From: Deltaproteobacteria bacterium
GTDB taxonomy: Bacteria; Myxococcota_A; Polyangia; Polyangiales; JADJMO01
Assembly (NCBI GenBank): GCA_016182965.1
Contig: JACPFM010000162.1
Location: 1-64,000, forward strand
Direction of reading: 5' to 3'
DNA length: 64,000 nt
Shown here: piece after piece, positions 8,501-17,108 of the stretch
How the letters are laid out: the number at the start of each line of letters is the position of its first letter
How positions within the stretch are numbered: the stretch's first letter is position 1
Notes under the pieces: generated by a model
What the model saw: only the letters and a program-made list of their open reading frames with translations
Database searches by the model: none
Told to the model about the DNA's origin: nothing
Made by a program: the position numbers and the translations under genes

Positions 8501-9916
8501 CAGCGGCATGTCGACCCAGCCGATCAGGTTGAAGCGGAGATCGCCCTCGCGAGCGACCGTGCCGATCTTGCCGCACGCCGCGTCGTCGCCCTGCTGCACC
8601 GGGTTGTGACAGAGGGTGAGCGCGACCTCGGGGACCTTGGGCTCCTCGCCGGGGAACTGCTGCGAGTGGCAGGTCGCCGCGTCGCCCAGCTTGAAGCGCG
8701 TGCACTCCGCCTCGCGCGCGGCGGCGATCGCCCCGCGGAGCGCGTCGTTCCACTCGCCGATGAGGGTCGCGTTCTCGTCCCACAGATCGGCCGGCATGTT
8801 GCGCGACACGTAGTAGGGGATCGTGCGGACCGGGCGATCCTTGTACGGGATCGTGCACTTGCCGGCGTAGGGATCGCAGACCGAGCCCTGCACGCTGCCG
8901 CAGAACTTGTCGGCCTCGAGCCGATCGCCCTTCTGCGCCTCGAAGCAGGTGCGGCCGTCGTGCGACTTCTTCCACAAGTTGTGGCGCGCCATCAGGCGGT
9001 GCCAGTTCTTGTCGAGGATCTCGTACTGGCGGTTGAAGCCGTAGCGATCGCGGTTGAAGGTGCCGAACAGCGAGAACTTCTCGCTGCTGGTCTCGGCGGG
9101 CTCGTAGTCACGCTCGCCGACCTTCATGAACGACGTGCGGATCGCGACCTCCTGCGAGTTGCACTCGATGACGTCGCTGCCGGTGACCATGTTGTAGATC
9201 CAGCAGGACGGCAGGCCGCGGATGCCCCAGAAGTCGGCCGTCTCGGCGAACCACTTGGACGTGATGTCCATGTAGCCGTTCGCCGTGTCGAACACCGGCG
9301 CGTTCTCGCTCTTCGGATCGAGCTCGAAGTACTGGACCTGCTGCCAGCGGATGTCGCCGAAGATCTCGTAGATCCAGAAGTTCATGAAATCTGGATCGGT
9401 GGCGAGATTGCGCGACCAGTCGACGCGCATGAAGTCGCGGTCGTACCAGGGCCGGTCGTGCGCGTTCTCGACGACGACGTTCAGCTCCTCGCCCGTGGCG
9501 GGGTTGTACTGACGGCGCACGTCGAAGTGCGACTGGATCGGGTACATCGCGATGATGACGCCGTCGTTCTTCGACGGGTCGGCGCCCTTGCCGTCGGAGC
9601 CCGCGACGAGCTCGTACGACCGACGGGCGATCAGGAAGTTCTCCTGGATCTCCCAGCGGATGCGCCGCATCTCGTCCTGCAAGCCGGGGAACGCGAAGTG
9701 GTTGGTGCGCGACACGTCGACGACGGTCATGCGCATGTACCACTCGGTCGGGTTGCTCCGGTCGGTGCCGACCAGGTCCGCCTTGCGGATGTAGTTGTCC
9801 TGCACCTGGCTGATCGGCTCCACCTGTTCGGAGCAGCCCGCGGACAACCCGCCGCCTGCGACCGTCAAGCCGAGGGCCGCCGCCAGCCCGATTCGGCTCC
9901 ACCATCCCTTGCGCAT
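5537..9916 (-). CDS. giant zinc-metalloprotease lipoprotein A
   Basis: The product is about 1459 residues. A signal peptide ends in the lipobox LSAGC, so it should be a lipid-anchored envelope protein. The zinc site HEVGHTMALRH (about residues 758-768) has the HExxHxxxxxH form, and SSIMDYG about 110 residues later resembles a metzincin Met-turn. Both resemble the DUF5117/DUF4953 zinc-dependent metalloproteases (family assignment is inference). The ATG at 9916 is preferred over the GTG at 9919 because GGAGG lies 5 nt upstream of it. The gene lies 98 bp downstream of a paralogue with the same layout and ends at a strong terminator. Substrate is unknown; a secreted protease used in predation or nutrient scavenging is plausible. 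Confidence 0.8.
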   Translation of the reverse strand: MRKGWWSRIGLAAALGLTVAGGGLSAGCSEQVEPISQVQDNYIRKADLVGTDRSNPTEWYMRMTVVDVSRTNHFAFPGLQDEMRRIRWEIQENFLIARRSYELVAGSDGKGADPSKNDGVIIAMYPIQSHFDVRRQYNPATGEELNVVVENAHDRPWYDRDFMRVDWSRNLATDPDFMNFWIYEIFGDIRWQQVQYFELDPKSENAPVFDTANGYMDITSKWFAETADFWGIRGLPSCWIYNMVTGSDVIECNSQEVAIRTSFMKVGERDYEPAETSSEKFSLFGTFNRDRYGFNRQYEILDKNWHRLMARHNLWKKSHDGRTCFEAQKGDRLEADKFCGSVQGSVCDPYAGKCTIPYKDRPVRTIPYYVSRNMPADLWDENATLIGEWNDALRGAIAAAREAECTRFKLGDAATCHSQQFPGEEPKVPEVALTLCHNPVQQGDDAACGKIGTVAREGDLRFNLIGWVDMPLQSAPLGYGPNGADPITGEVVQSTAYVYGAALDSYSTMARDLVRVAIGDITAEDFVSGKYVTNDLGKFSSDATPTGKEGIYAAYADYLNGKMRASRGLGMSQSEIDKRVGSLQPQQFVAGLGSAAVVSDKATPAERLAAVQALIADKGVRGDKGFGGLAEAQANLKAKSDALAGTKSEELLIGSRDYLFANGIVLATDDASAKESTKLSSPFGGLGPMEMNAIHDRVAAELERRGVCMFGANEFSAPHIEGLVKKYLDKYKDLDKDARALALFKEMRSHIYRAVTEHEVGHTMALRHNFQGSWDSMNFHPNYWKLRTNDGKAMAACTGPRTDPKSDTCLGPRYLDPETNEELGANASTHPSIEEYAYSSIMDYGYDFNTDLVGLGAYDKAAMKFIYGGAVEVLPASSNVAKQIAPIHASPINEQWMVKRTDATMGGGDVVQPTHYTTLARILQSEKFIYDPARCREPKTDYEQHAAINGQVCAPAPKEHAHVSEMVSGALDGIDAKYAAPFWKTGGATAGPNRIRWPYRFGTDEYANYPHNLRFDAGADIYEASDNVAKLYEYRYVLDYFRRGRRGWFTWSAGQRAWGRYFSRMQSIGWLSTAKLAQYAAMYPGKKPSENPAMLSDEWGKGYALALTGAFEAIEKAVLRPQPGGYGVKAAVPGQEVDLFEYPDWPPDSGKDFKISILEGRWIDDDLNTEKGGSFHYHAYHERQGTYSEKPIAVAALSAQFPPIHVYSRDTYVDGRNMLLNFRTLMPLAYDRLMAYILTFDTDAIAPYVDRAAKKDSFGNSQVLYPKLWEPDYKVTGADPALVDPLVGFRLQVPALLYTMWFGLDDGGAGSHPLIPGELDGSRSANMSLWNSMRVWVEGGPEALSLAESEKVYMYEPDSGQLWAARDMGTQVDNGLTRPRGIGARMVMHANQLLAGAYKVQVDTKGMPVYDPVTHEPKWEVGAKVGEVRDGAAHQTYRRYIGIFNVMRQYTHDLRFMMH

Positions 9917-9965
9917 CACAGCCTCCTATTCATCTCGACGAAGTCTTTTCCTGGGTCCGCCGGCG

Positions 9966-9993
9966 GGCGCCTCGCGACCATTCGCGAGGCGCC
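9966..9993 (-). other. intercistronic hairpin between the metalloprotease genes
   Basis: A perfect 12-bp stem (GGCGCCTCGCGA and its complement) with a 4-nt loop lies 22 bp past the stop of the upstream paralogue and 50 bp before the next start. No T-run follows, so it is more likely an mRNA-stability or partial-attenuation structure than a full terminator. Confidence 0.6.
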
Positions 9994-10014
9994 ACACGCG
10001 CGGCGGTGGTGGGC

Positions 10015-13000
10015 TCAGCAATCGCGGTCGTAGGTGTAACCGCAGGGGCCGAAGCCGAGGTAGTACAGCGCGACGCGCACCTGGTTGAGGAAGGCCACGT
10101 AGTCACGGAGCTTCTTCTCCGCGACGGGATCCTTCACGTCGGCGGCGGTGATCACTCCGCCGGTCGACTTCACCGGGCGGCGCGCCGGGTTGTACTTGAC
10201 CGTCTTCTGACCGGTCGTGGCGTTCACGACGACGGTATCGACGTCGTAGGCGGCCATCATCAGCTCGTTCGCGTGCTCGAGCATGCGAGCGCCGATGCCG
10301 GTGTCGACGACCTTGCCGAGGAGCGTCTCCTTGCCGAACGACTTCGCCGTCCACTCGAGGCCGTCGACCGGATCGAAGAAGGTGATCTTCTCCGCGTCGG
10401 GGACCTTGATCGCTTCGGGCGAGCCGTCGATCCAGACGCGGGTCCGGTTGATCAGATCCATGCTGGAGTCGATCGGCTGGTAGAGCATCATCAGGATGAT
10501 CGCCGGCACCTTGATGCGGTAGCCGAGCATCGGGTCGAGCAGGCGCGAGCCGGCCGGGCGCGCGGCGGAGATCTTCGCCGCGTCGGTCTCCCAGAGCTTC
10601 ACCGGCATCGTCGGGACGGTGCCGAACGCGTCGGGCGCCGCGCCGGGCGCGACGTAGGGAGCGATGGTGTCCCAGTCGTCCGCGAACACGCCGGCGACCA
10701 GGCGGTCGAAGGCCTGCGGGATCGCCGACCGGAAGCTGAACATGACGTTGCGGCCGTCGAGGTAGGTCTCGCGGGCGACGGTGCTCAGCTGCGGACGCGA
10801 GTCGGTGAGCGCGATGCCGGCGAACGGCTTCTCGAGGAAGCTACCGCCGCGGAGCGGGTACGCCTGGTAGTCGAACTGCTTGGTCAGGTCGTACTTGTGA
10901 TCGATGTACCGGCCGTCGCCGACGCCGACCTTGAACGCGCCCGGCGCGGTGGACGACTCGTCCTCCATCGCCGCGTACACGTCGAAGAGCGAGCCCGGCT
11001 GCTTGGCGGCCACGTAGGTGCCCGGCTGCGGGCGGAGGAACGCCTTCTGCATCGCGTCGAACAGCATCGTCAGCGCGAGGAGGTTCGCCTGCGCGTCGTA
11101 GTCGGCGCCCTCGCTCCCGTCGCCGCTGCTGCGAACGACATCGGACAGCGCGTTCCACTGCAGCGACTGGATGCGCTCGAAGAAGCGCGAGAACATGCGG
11201 TAACCCGCCATGTTGATGTCGCGCTCGCGGCCACCCTTGCGGAAGAAGTAGTCGAGGTACATCAGCTCGTAGCGCTCGAGGATGTCGGCGGTGAGCTCGT
11301 ACATGTCGGCGCCGTTGTCGTAGACGTACTGGTGCACGTAGCTGGTGCGCCCGTCGCCGGCCTTGTACGGCCAGCGCGACTTCGCCGTCGACGGATCGGC
11401 GTACCCGCCCTCGGTGACGTTCTTCTCGCGCGCGAACTTGACCTTCCAGTCGTCCGGGAAGCCGCCGCGCGGCAGCTCCGGCTTCATGTCCTTGAGGAAG
11501 GAGTGGTCGCGGTGGACCGGCGCGCAGACGTACGCCTTGTCGCCGATGACCGCGCCGACGCCGTTCTTCTTCGCCTCTTCGGCGGGGACGATCTCGCAGC
11601 GACCCGGATCGAACAGGTTCAGCTTGCGGGCGAGGTCGGTGTAGTGGTTGGTGTTCGTTCCGACCAGCCAGCCCTCGAAGTTGAGGATCGTGAGCGTCGG
11701 GAGGAAGTTGCTCCCGACCGTGCGCGAGTTGTTGATCAGGCTGAACTCGGTGTCGTCGAACAGCTCGACCTGCCGCGTGTAGATGAACTTCGCGGCCATC
11801 TTGTCGAACTGCCCGAGCTTCGCGGCGTACAGGCTGTCGAACTTGTAATCCATGACCGACGACACGGCGTACGCGTCGAGCGAGTCGTGCTCGCTGCCCT
11901 TCTTGAGGCCGAGCTCCTCGTCGGTCGCCGGGTCGAGCCAGCGCGGCCCCATGCAGTCGTCGGGCGCCCCGGGCTCGCGCGCCGTGGTGCAGGCCTTCAT
12001 CTTCGCCTTGTCACCCTGCGCGCGGTACGCCCAGTACTCCGGGTAGAAGTTCGGCGCGTCCCACGAGCCGGAGAAGTCGTGCTCCATGCTCATGAGGTGC
12101 CCCATCTCGTGGAGCAGCGTGAACTCGAACATCGGCTCGAGGAGCTCCTGGTAGATGAGCCGGCCGCGCACGAAGCGGTCGATCTTCTGCCCCTCGACGC
12201 CGGCGCGCTTGGCCATCTCGCCCGTGGCGGTCGCGCCGTCGGGGTAGCGGGCCTTGAGCTTCGCCGCGTAGCCGCCCTGCCAGGTGAAGCGCATCATCTC
12301 CGGCAGCTCGAGCGAGCAGCTGTGCTTGCGCTTCAGCTCCTCCTCCTTCGCCGCGCGGAGCGCCATCGCGGTCGGGTTCATCCCGCGCAGCGGCGACATG
12401 CCCTCGAGGATCTCGGGCTTGCTCGCGAGGGCCGGGTTCATGCCGACGCTCGACAGCCAGAGATCGTTCATGATCTTCGGCTCGAGGCCGCCCTTCTGCA
12501 GGGCCTCGACCTTCTTCTGGATCTTCGCGGTGTACACCGCGGGATCCTGGAACTTCGAGCTCGGATCGCCGATCGTGCTCTGCTTGGCGACGTACTGGTT
12601 CCAGGCGATGAGCCGCTCGGCCGGCGTCTTGGCAGCGGCGAGCGCCTTGTCGGCGCCGTAGTCGGCGCGGAGCTTCGGCACGTCGACGGCCTTGAGGCGC
12701 GCCTCCATCTCCGCCTTGCTCATCGCCGGCTTCGCGCCCTGCGTGAGCTTGGTCTGGTACGCGTTGAGGATCGGGTCGTTGATCGGATCCGTCGGGTACG
12801 CGAGGCTCTCGGTGCTGTAGACCTGACGCGGCAGGCCCGCGGCGTACTCCGCCGGGGTGAAGTCGCCGGCGATCAGCTGGAGCTGATCACGCGTCGACGC
12901 CGAGTAGGTCTCGACGCTCGCGCCGAAGATGTTGACCAGCGAGCCGATGTTCTCGCCGGTGGTCGGGTCGCCCGACCAGACGATGACGCCGAGCGGACGG

Positions 13001-14484
13001 TTGAAGGACGGGTTGTTCCACCACGCGATCATGTGGTGGCGGATGTCGCCCTTGCGGACCTTCTTGCCGGCCTGACCGCAGGACGGGTGATCGTCCTTGG
13101 TCACCGGGTTGTGGCACATGACGACGGCCGCGCCGTCCTTGAGGGCCGGCACGTCCTCCTTCTTCGGATCGATCGGGCCGGCGAAGTACTTCGTGTGGCA
13201 CGACGCGCGGTCTCCGCCGAGGTGGCGGCACTCCGACTCGCGGGCGTACGCGATGGCGCGCGAGATCGCGAGGTTCCACTCGCCGATGGCGCGCTTGGTC
13301 GCCGGCTCGAGCGCCGCGGGGAGCTCCGGGTCGAGGTAGAACGCGAGCGCCTTGATCTCGCGCTGCTCGTAGGGCATCGAGCAGAGCTTCGCGTTCATGT
13401 CGCACGTCGAGTCAGTGTGGACGCCCTTGCACACGGCGTCGGCGTCGACCTTCTTGTTGTCCTGGCCACAGACCGTGGGAAGATGCGACTTCTTCCACAG
13501 GTTGTAGCGCATGATGTACTTGTGCCAGGTGTCGTCGGTGGTGCCGTAGTTGCGGTCGTAACCGCTACGGTCCATCGTCAGGTTCCCCATGATGTTGCCT
13601 TCCCACGGGGTCACCTCGGCGACCTCGTAGTCAGACGACTGATCACCGGTGGGGACCTTCCAGAAGGACGTGCGCAGCGTCACCTCCTGGTCACCGCAAT
13701 CGATCGAGCCCTCGGAGTAGGTGTCGGGGTAGAGGGCGCCGTTCCGGAAGAGGCAGCTCGGGATCTGGTAGCCGTAGTAGTCCCAGGTCTCGGGCGACGC
13801 GATCCACCGCGACGTGACGTCGAAGTAGCCGTTGCCGAGCTCGGCGAAGTTGGACGACTCGGGGTGGTCGGGGCGGTTCTCGAAGTAGGCAACCGGCTTC
13901 CAGGTCAGCTGACCGGCGAACGCCTCCCAGAAGAAGATCTGGTTGGGGTCGCTCACCAGGTTGCGCGACCAGTCGACGCGCATGTACTCCCGCTCGTACC
14001 AGGGGAGGTCGGTCGTGTTCTCCTCGGTGACGTTCGTCTCTTCGCCGGTCGCCGGGTTGTACGACTTCTGGATCTGGAAGTGGCTGGTGATCGGCCACAT
14101 GCTGACGACGACGCCGTCGTTGGCCTGCCCCTTCACGCCGCCGTGGCCGTCGGAGTCCTTGATGAACTCGTAGGCGTTGCGCGCGATGAGGAAGCGATCG
14201 GTGATCTCGAACCGCACGCGGCGCGTGAGGTCCTGCAGACCGTCGCTGAACCACGGATTGGTGCGGTGCACCGCGAGGATGACGCTGCGGATGTAGAACT
14301 CGGGCGCCGCCTTCGGGTCACGGAAATCACCGACCAGGTCGCTCTTCCGGATGGCGTTCGGCTGGACGCGATTGATCTCCTCGCGCTCCGACGCACAGCC
14401 GGCGGTCGACGCTGCGCCGCCCGCCACCGCGAGCCAGCCTGCCACCGCTGCGAGGCCGAGCCTCTTGAACCATGCCTTACGCAT
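10015..14484 (-). CDS. giant zinc-metalloprotease lipoprotein B
   Basis: This 1489-residue paralogue of the downstream gene has a signal peptide ending in the lipobox STAGC and the zinc motif HEMGHLMSMEH (about residues 792-802), then SSVMDYK as the likely Met-turn. Shared landmarks include an early IRKSDLVG stretch (IRKADLVG in the neighbour), a DEELG loop and a C-terminal IGARM block. The ATG at 14484 is chosen because AAGGAGG lies 8 nt upstream; the TTG 6 bp earlier is too close to that site. It is first in a two-gene unit. The two proteins differ across most of their length, so the duplication is old and they may act on different substrates or as partners. The enzymatic role is inferred from the metal-binding motif. 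Confidence 0.8.
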   Translation of the reverse strand: MRKAWFKRLGLAAVAGWLAVAGGAASTAGCASEREEINRVQPNAIRKSDLVGDFRDPKAAPEFYIRSVILAVHRTNPWFSDGLQDLTRRVRFEITDRFLIARNAYEFIKDSDGHGGVKGQANDGVVVSMWPITSHFQIQKSYNPATGEETNVTEENTTDLPWYEREYMRVDWSRNLVSDPNQIFFWEAFAGQLTWKPVAYFENRPDHPESSNFAELGNGYFDVTSRWIASPETWDYYGYQIPSCLFRNGALYPDTYSEGSIDCGDQEVTLRTSFWKVPTGDQSSDYEVAEVTPWEGNIMGNLTMDRSGYDRNYGTTDDTWHKYIMRYNLWKKSHLPTVCGQDNKKVDADAVCKGVHTDSTCDMNAKLCSMPYEQREIKALAFYLDPELPAALEPATKRAIGEWNLAISRAIAYARESECRHLGGDRASCHTKYFAGPIDPKKEDVPALKDGAAVVMCHNPVTKDDHPSCGQAGKKVRKGDIRHHMIAWWNNPSFNRPLGVIVWSGDPTTGENIGSLVNIFGASVETYSASTRDQLQLIAGDFTPAEYAAGLPRQVYSTESLAYPTDPINDPILNAYQTKLTQGAKPAMSKAEMEARLKAVDVPKLRADYGADKALAAAKTPAERLIAWNQYVAKQSTIGDPSSKFQDPAVYTAKIQKKVEALQKGGLEPKIMNDLWLSSVGMNPALASKPEILEGMSPLRGMNPTAMALRAAKEEELKRKHSCSLELPEMMRFTWQGGYAAKLKARYPDGATATGEMAKRAGVEGQKIDRFVRGRLIYQELLEPMFEFTLLHEMGHLMSMEHDFSGSWDAPNFYPEYWAYRAQGDKAKMKACTTAREPGAPDDCMGPRWLDPATDEELGLKKGSEHDSLDAYAVSSVMDYKFDSLYAAKLGQFDKMAAKFIYTRQVELFDDTEFSLINNSRTVGSNFLPTLTILNFEGWLVGTNTNHYTDLARKLNLFDPGRCEIVPAEEAKKNGVGAVIGDKAYVCAPVHRDHSFLKDMKPELPRGGFPDDWKVKFAREKNVTEGGYADPSTAKSRWPYKAGDGRTSYVHQYVYDNGADMYELTADILERYELMYLDYFFRKGGRERDINMAGYRMFSRFFERIQSLQWNALSDVVRSSGDGSEGADYDAQANLLALTMLFDAMQKAFLRPQPGTYVAAKQPGSLFDVYAAMEDESSTAPGAFKVGVGDGRYIDHKYDLTKQFDYQAYPLRGGSFLEKPFAGIALTDSRPQLSTVARETYLDGRNVMFSFRSAIPQAFDRLVAGVFADDWDTIAPYVAPGAAPDAFGTVPTMPVKLWETDAAKISAARPAGSRLLDPMLGYRIKVPAIILMMLYQPIDSSMDLINRTRVWIDGSPEAIKVPDAEKITFFDPVDGLEWTAKSFGKETLLGKVVDTGIGARMLEHANELMMAAYDVDTVVVNATTGQKTVKYNPARRPVKSTGGVITAADVKDPVAEKKLRDYVAFLNQVRVALYYLGFGPCGYTYDRDC

Positions 14485-14850
14485 CACCAACGCCTCCTTC
14501 AGTTCCCGACAGTCCCGACGAACCGACCGTGAATGCGGCGACCGCTCTCAGGGGTCGCTCCCCTCGGGGGTCTCTCGGTCGGAAGAGACGCACCTCGGGT
14601 TTGGGGCCCCGCCCTGGCAACTCTCGTTCCAGGCAGGAACCTGCGAGAATCGCGGGGGACATCGCGGACGGGGCCCGCCGGGGCGCGCCTTCGTTAGCGA
14701 TGTAACGGCTGCGACGACCCCTTCCTCCGATCGGGTACGCACGCCCCTCGTCGAGCGATGGCGGAACGTTGCGTTGCCGGTGGACGTCGGGTCCGACGCG
14801 GCGCGGTCTCTCGAACGGAGGGCGCCGGGGCGCAAGGTGCGACGTCTTAC

Positions 14851-14878
14851 GTCGAAGGTCGAAGGTCGAAGGTCGAGG
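14851..14878. repeat. heptanucleotide array, GTCGAAG type
   Basis: Three copies of GTCGAAG and one GTCGAGG are in tandem. The unit length is the same 7 bp as in the GTCTAGA and GTCGTCA arrays elsewhere in the window, but the sequence is different. Confidence 0.85.
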
Positions 14879-14984
14879 GCTGCCAGCTGGAGGCGGGACC
14901 GTCCGGCGGTTGCGCGCCGCCGGACGTGTCCGTCGAGAACCATCCCTGTGGGCCCGGGTCCGCCTTCGGCGGCCCCGGAGAATT

Positions 14985-15078
14985 GCCCTCACCCAACCCT
15001 CTCCCGGTGGGAGAGGGCTTGAGAATTCCTGGGTCTTCTGGGCCCCTCTACCTCTGGGAGAGGGGTTGGGGTGAGGGC
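14985..15078. repeat. REP/MITE-like palindromic element, second copy
   Basis: The arms start GCCCTCACCC and end GGTGAGGGC, with inner CCCTCTCCC and GGGAGAGGGG stretches, matching the element at 2668-2760. The two copies share arms but differ in the central spacer. Confidence 0.8.
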
Positions 15079-15223
15079 ACATTGCCCGCGAGCGCAGCGA
15101 GCGGGCTGACTTCCGCAAGCACACTCCAGCCAGGCGCGAGCGCGCGTATCACCATCCTGCCGAGCTCGGCCAACTGACCGACGCCGGTTGACGAATCGGC
15201 CGTTCGCTTCTAAGGAGAGAAAG

Positions 15224-15245
15224 ACCCTGACGCGTACGTAAGGGT
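15224..15245. promoter_or_regulatory. dyad upstream of the isc-operon MerR gene
   Basis: The 22-bp sequence beginning ACCCTGACG and ending TACGTAAGGGT pairs at 8 of 11 positions around its centre and ends 12 bp before the merR start codon. MerR proteins bind dyads of about this size, so it is a candidate autoregulatory operator. The assignment is inference. Confidence 0.45.
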
Positions 15246-15257
15246 TAGCCACCAGCC

Positions 15258-15794
15258 ATGGACCCGGTTCGCCTCCCCCTCGCCCAGCTCACCGACACGC
15301 TGCCCGACGCGCCGCCCGCGCCCGAGCGGTTGCTGCAGGTCGGTGATCTCGCGCGCGAGTCGGGGAAGACCGTGCGCGCGCTCCACCTCTACGAGGAGCT
15401 CGGGCTCTTGAGCCCGCACGCGCGCTCGAAGGGCCGCTATCGCCTCTTCGGTCCCGAGGCCCTGCTGCGCGTGCGGTGGATCGGCAAGCTCCAGGAGATG
15501 GGCCTGTCGCTCTCCGAGGTCGCCGACCTCGTCCGCGACTGGGAGTCGAGCGAGAGCGCGCCGCGCGCGATGGACAAGATGCGTCGCCTGTACGAGGAGC
15601 GCCTTCGCCAGACCCGCGAGCAGCTCACGAAGCTGCTCGAGCTCGAGCGCGAGCTCGAGTCCTCCCTCAAGTACTTGAGCGACTGCGACAGCTGCGATCC
15701 CGTCCGCTCGCCAGTGCAGTGCACCGGCTGCGATCTCCACGACTGCGCTCACCCTGCGCCCGAGCTCGTCCTCGGCGTGCAGCAGAGCGGCTGA
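15258..15794 (+). CDS. MerR-family regulator with Cys-rich tail, isc operon
   Basis: The 178-residue cytosolic regulator has a MerR winged helix-turn-helix (about residues 25-92, with YEELGLL and RYRLF), then a coiled-coil helix (about 100-140). A C-terminal cysteine cluster follows: C143-x2-C146-x8-C155-x2-C158-x4-C163. It is the first gene of an otherwise standard isc operon, 51 bp before iscS, at the place usually held by the Rrf2-type regulator IscR. The cysteines could bind an Fe-S cluster or a metal, which would let it sense Fe-S supply. That function is inferred from position and composition; the MerR fold is clear. Confidence 0.85.
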   Translation: MDPVRLPLAQLTDTLPDAPPAPERLLQVGDLARESGKTVRALHLYEELGLLSPHARSKGRYRLFGPEALLRVRWIGKLQEMGLSLSEVADLVRDWESSESAPRAMDKMRRLYEERLRQTREQLTKLLELERELESSLKYLSDCDSCDPVRSPVQCTGCDLHDCAHPAPELVLGVQQSG

Positions 15795-15845
15795 CGAAGT
15801 GCCCGCCTCGCGACGAAGACGAAGGAACCAGGCCCAGGAAACTCG

Positions 15846-17084
15846 ATGAAGCTCCCGATCTACATGGATTACCACGCGACGACGCCCCTGGACCCGAGGG
15901 TCCTCGAGGCGATGCTGCCGTACTTCACCGAGAAGTTCGGCAACGCCGCGAGCCGCAGCCACGCGTTCGGGTGGACGGCCGAAGAGGCGGTGGAGCGTTC
16001 GCGCGAGGAGATCGCGCGCCTGATCGGCGCCAACGACGAGCGGAGCGGTCAGCCCGACGGCAAGTCGATCGTCTTCACCTCCGGCGCGACCGAGAGCGAC
16101 AACCTCGCGATCAAGGGCGTCGCCGAGTTCTACAAGGAGAAGGGCAACCACATCGTGACGACCAAGGTCGAGCACAAGGCGGTGCTCGACACCTGCAAGC
16201 GCCTCGAGAAGGACGGCTACGAGGTCACCTACCTCGACGTCGACCGGTACGGCATGGTCGATCCCGACGCGGTCGCGAAGGCCATCGGGCCGAAGACGCT
16301 CCTCGTCTCGGTGATGCTCGCGAACAACGAGGTCGGCACGGTGCAGCCCATCGCGGAGATCGGGAAGATCACCCGCGCCAAGGGCGTGCTCTTCCACTCC
16401 GACGCGGTGCAGGGCATCGGCAAGGTGCCGTTCGACGTCAACGCGATGCACGTCGACCTCGCGTCGATCACGGCGCACAAGATGTACGGCCCCAAGGGCG
16501 TCGGCGCCCTCTTCGTGCGGCGCAGCAAGCCGCGCGTGCGCCTGACGGCGCAGATGGACGGCGGCGGTCACGAGCGCGGGCTGCGCTCGGGCACGTTGAA
16601 CGTGCCGGGCATCGTCGGCTTCGCCAAGGCCGCGGAGATCATGCGGCTCGAGGGCAAGGCGGAGGCCGAGCGCCTCGTTCGCCAGCGCGAGACCCTGAAG
16701 AAGAAGCTCACGGCGCGCCTGCCGGAGGTGCACCTCAACGGGCATCCCGAGCAGCGCCTGCCCGGCAACCTGAACCTCTCCTTCGCCTACGTCGAGGGCG
16801 AGGCGATGATGATGGCGATCAAGGACGTCGCCGTCTCGAGCGGCTCCGCTTGCACGAGCGCGTCCCTCGAGCCCAGCTACGTGCTCCGCGCGATGGGCGT
16901 CGGCGAAGAGGCGGCGCACTCGTCGATCCGCTTCGGCCTCGGCCGGTTCACCACCGACGAGGAGATCGACTTCGTGGCGAGGCTCGTCATCGAGAAGGTC
17001 GAGAAGCTGCGGGAGATGAGCCCGCTCTGGGAGATGGCCCGCGAGGGGATCGACCTCACGCAGGTGGAGTGGGCGGCGCACTGA
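15846..17084 (+). CDS. iscS: cysteine desulfurase IscS
   Basis: The 412-residue PLP enzyme removes sulfur from cysteine as an enzyme persulfide and hands it to IscU for Fe-S cluster assembly. The PLP lysine is K212 in ITAHKMYGPKG, the active-site cysteine is C336 in SSGSACTSAS, and H110 sits in the VEHKAV motif. Length is close to the roughly 400 residues of housekeeping IscS. It is separated by only 24 bp from iscU and is clearly in one operon with it. Confidence 0.97.
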   Translation: MKLPIYMDYHATTPLDPRVLEAMLPYFTEKFGNAASRSHAFGWTAEEAVERSREEIARLIGANDERSGQPDGKSIVFTSGATESDNLAIKGVAEFYKEKGNHIVTTKVEHKAVLDTCKRLEKDGYEVTYLDVDRYGMVDPDAVAKAIGPKTLLVSVMLANNEVGTVQPIAEIGKITRAKGVLFHSDAVQGIGKVPFDVNAMHVDLASITAHKMYGPKGVGALFVRRSKPRVRLTAQMDGGGHERGLRSGTLNVPGIVGFAKAAEIMRLEGKAEAERLVRQRETLKKKLTARLPEVHLNGHPEQRLPGNLNLSFAYVEGEAMMMAIKDVAVSSGSACTSASLEPSYVLRAMGVGEEAAHSSIRFGLGRFTTDEEIDFVARLVIEKVEKLREMSPLWEMAREGIDLTQVEWAAH

Positions 17085-17108
17085 GGCGGAAGGACTTCGG
17101 AGACGAAC

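Larger units (their letters stand above)
14485..15257. other. 773-bp intergenic region with repeats
   Basis: The region separates the metalloprotease unit from the divergently transcribed isc operon. It holds the GTCGAAG heptad array, a REP/MITE-like palindrome and, just before the MerR gene, a dyad. Open frames in it have no signal of coding (no ribosome site, no family resemblance). Promoters for both flanking units must lie here; TTGACG at 15188-15193 is a possible -35 box for the isc side. Confidence 0.6.

Noticed and set aside
4823..10033. 1736-codon plus-strand open frame
   Set aside because: It is antisense to the metalloprotease gene and the transposase; long open frames on the opposite strand are usual in such GC-rich DNA, and its translation has no recognisable domain.
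10006..14532. 1508-codon plus-strand open frame
   Set aside because: It mirrors metalloprotease B on the other strand, is rich in Arg, Val and Leu with no domain, and has no ribosome site or gene context.
14472..15124. Short open frames in the isc/metalloprotease intergenic region
   Set aside because: They run through a palindromic repeat and a heptad array, overlap each other on both strands and lack ribosome sites or domains.
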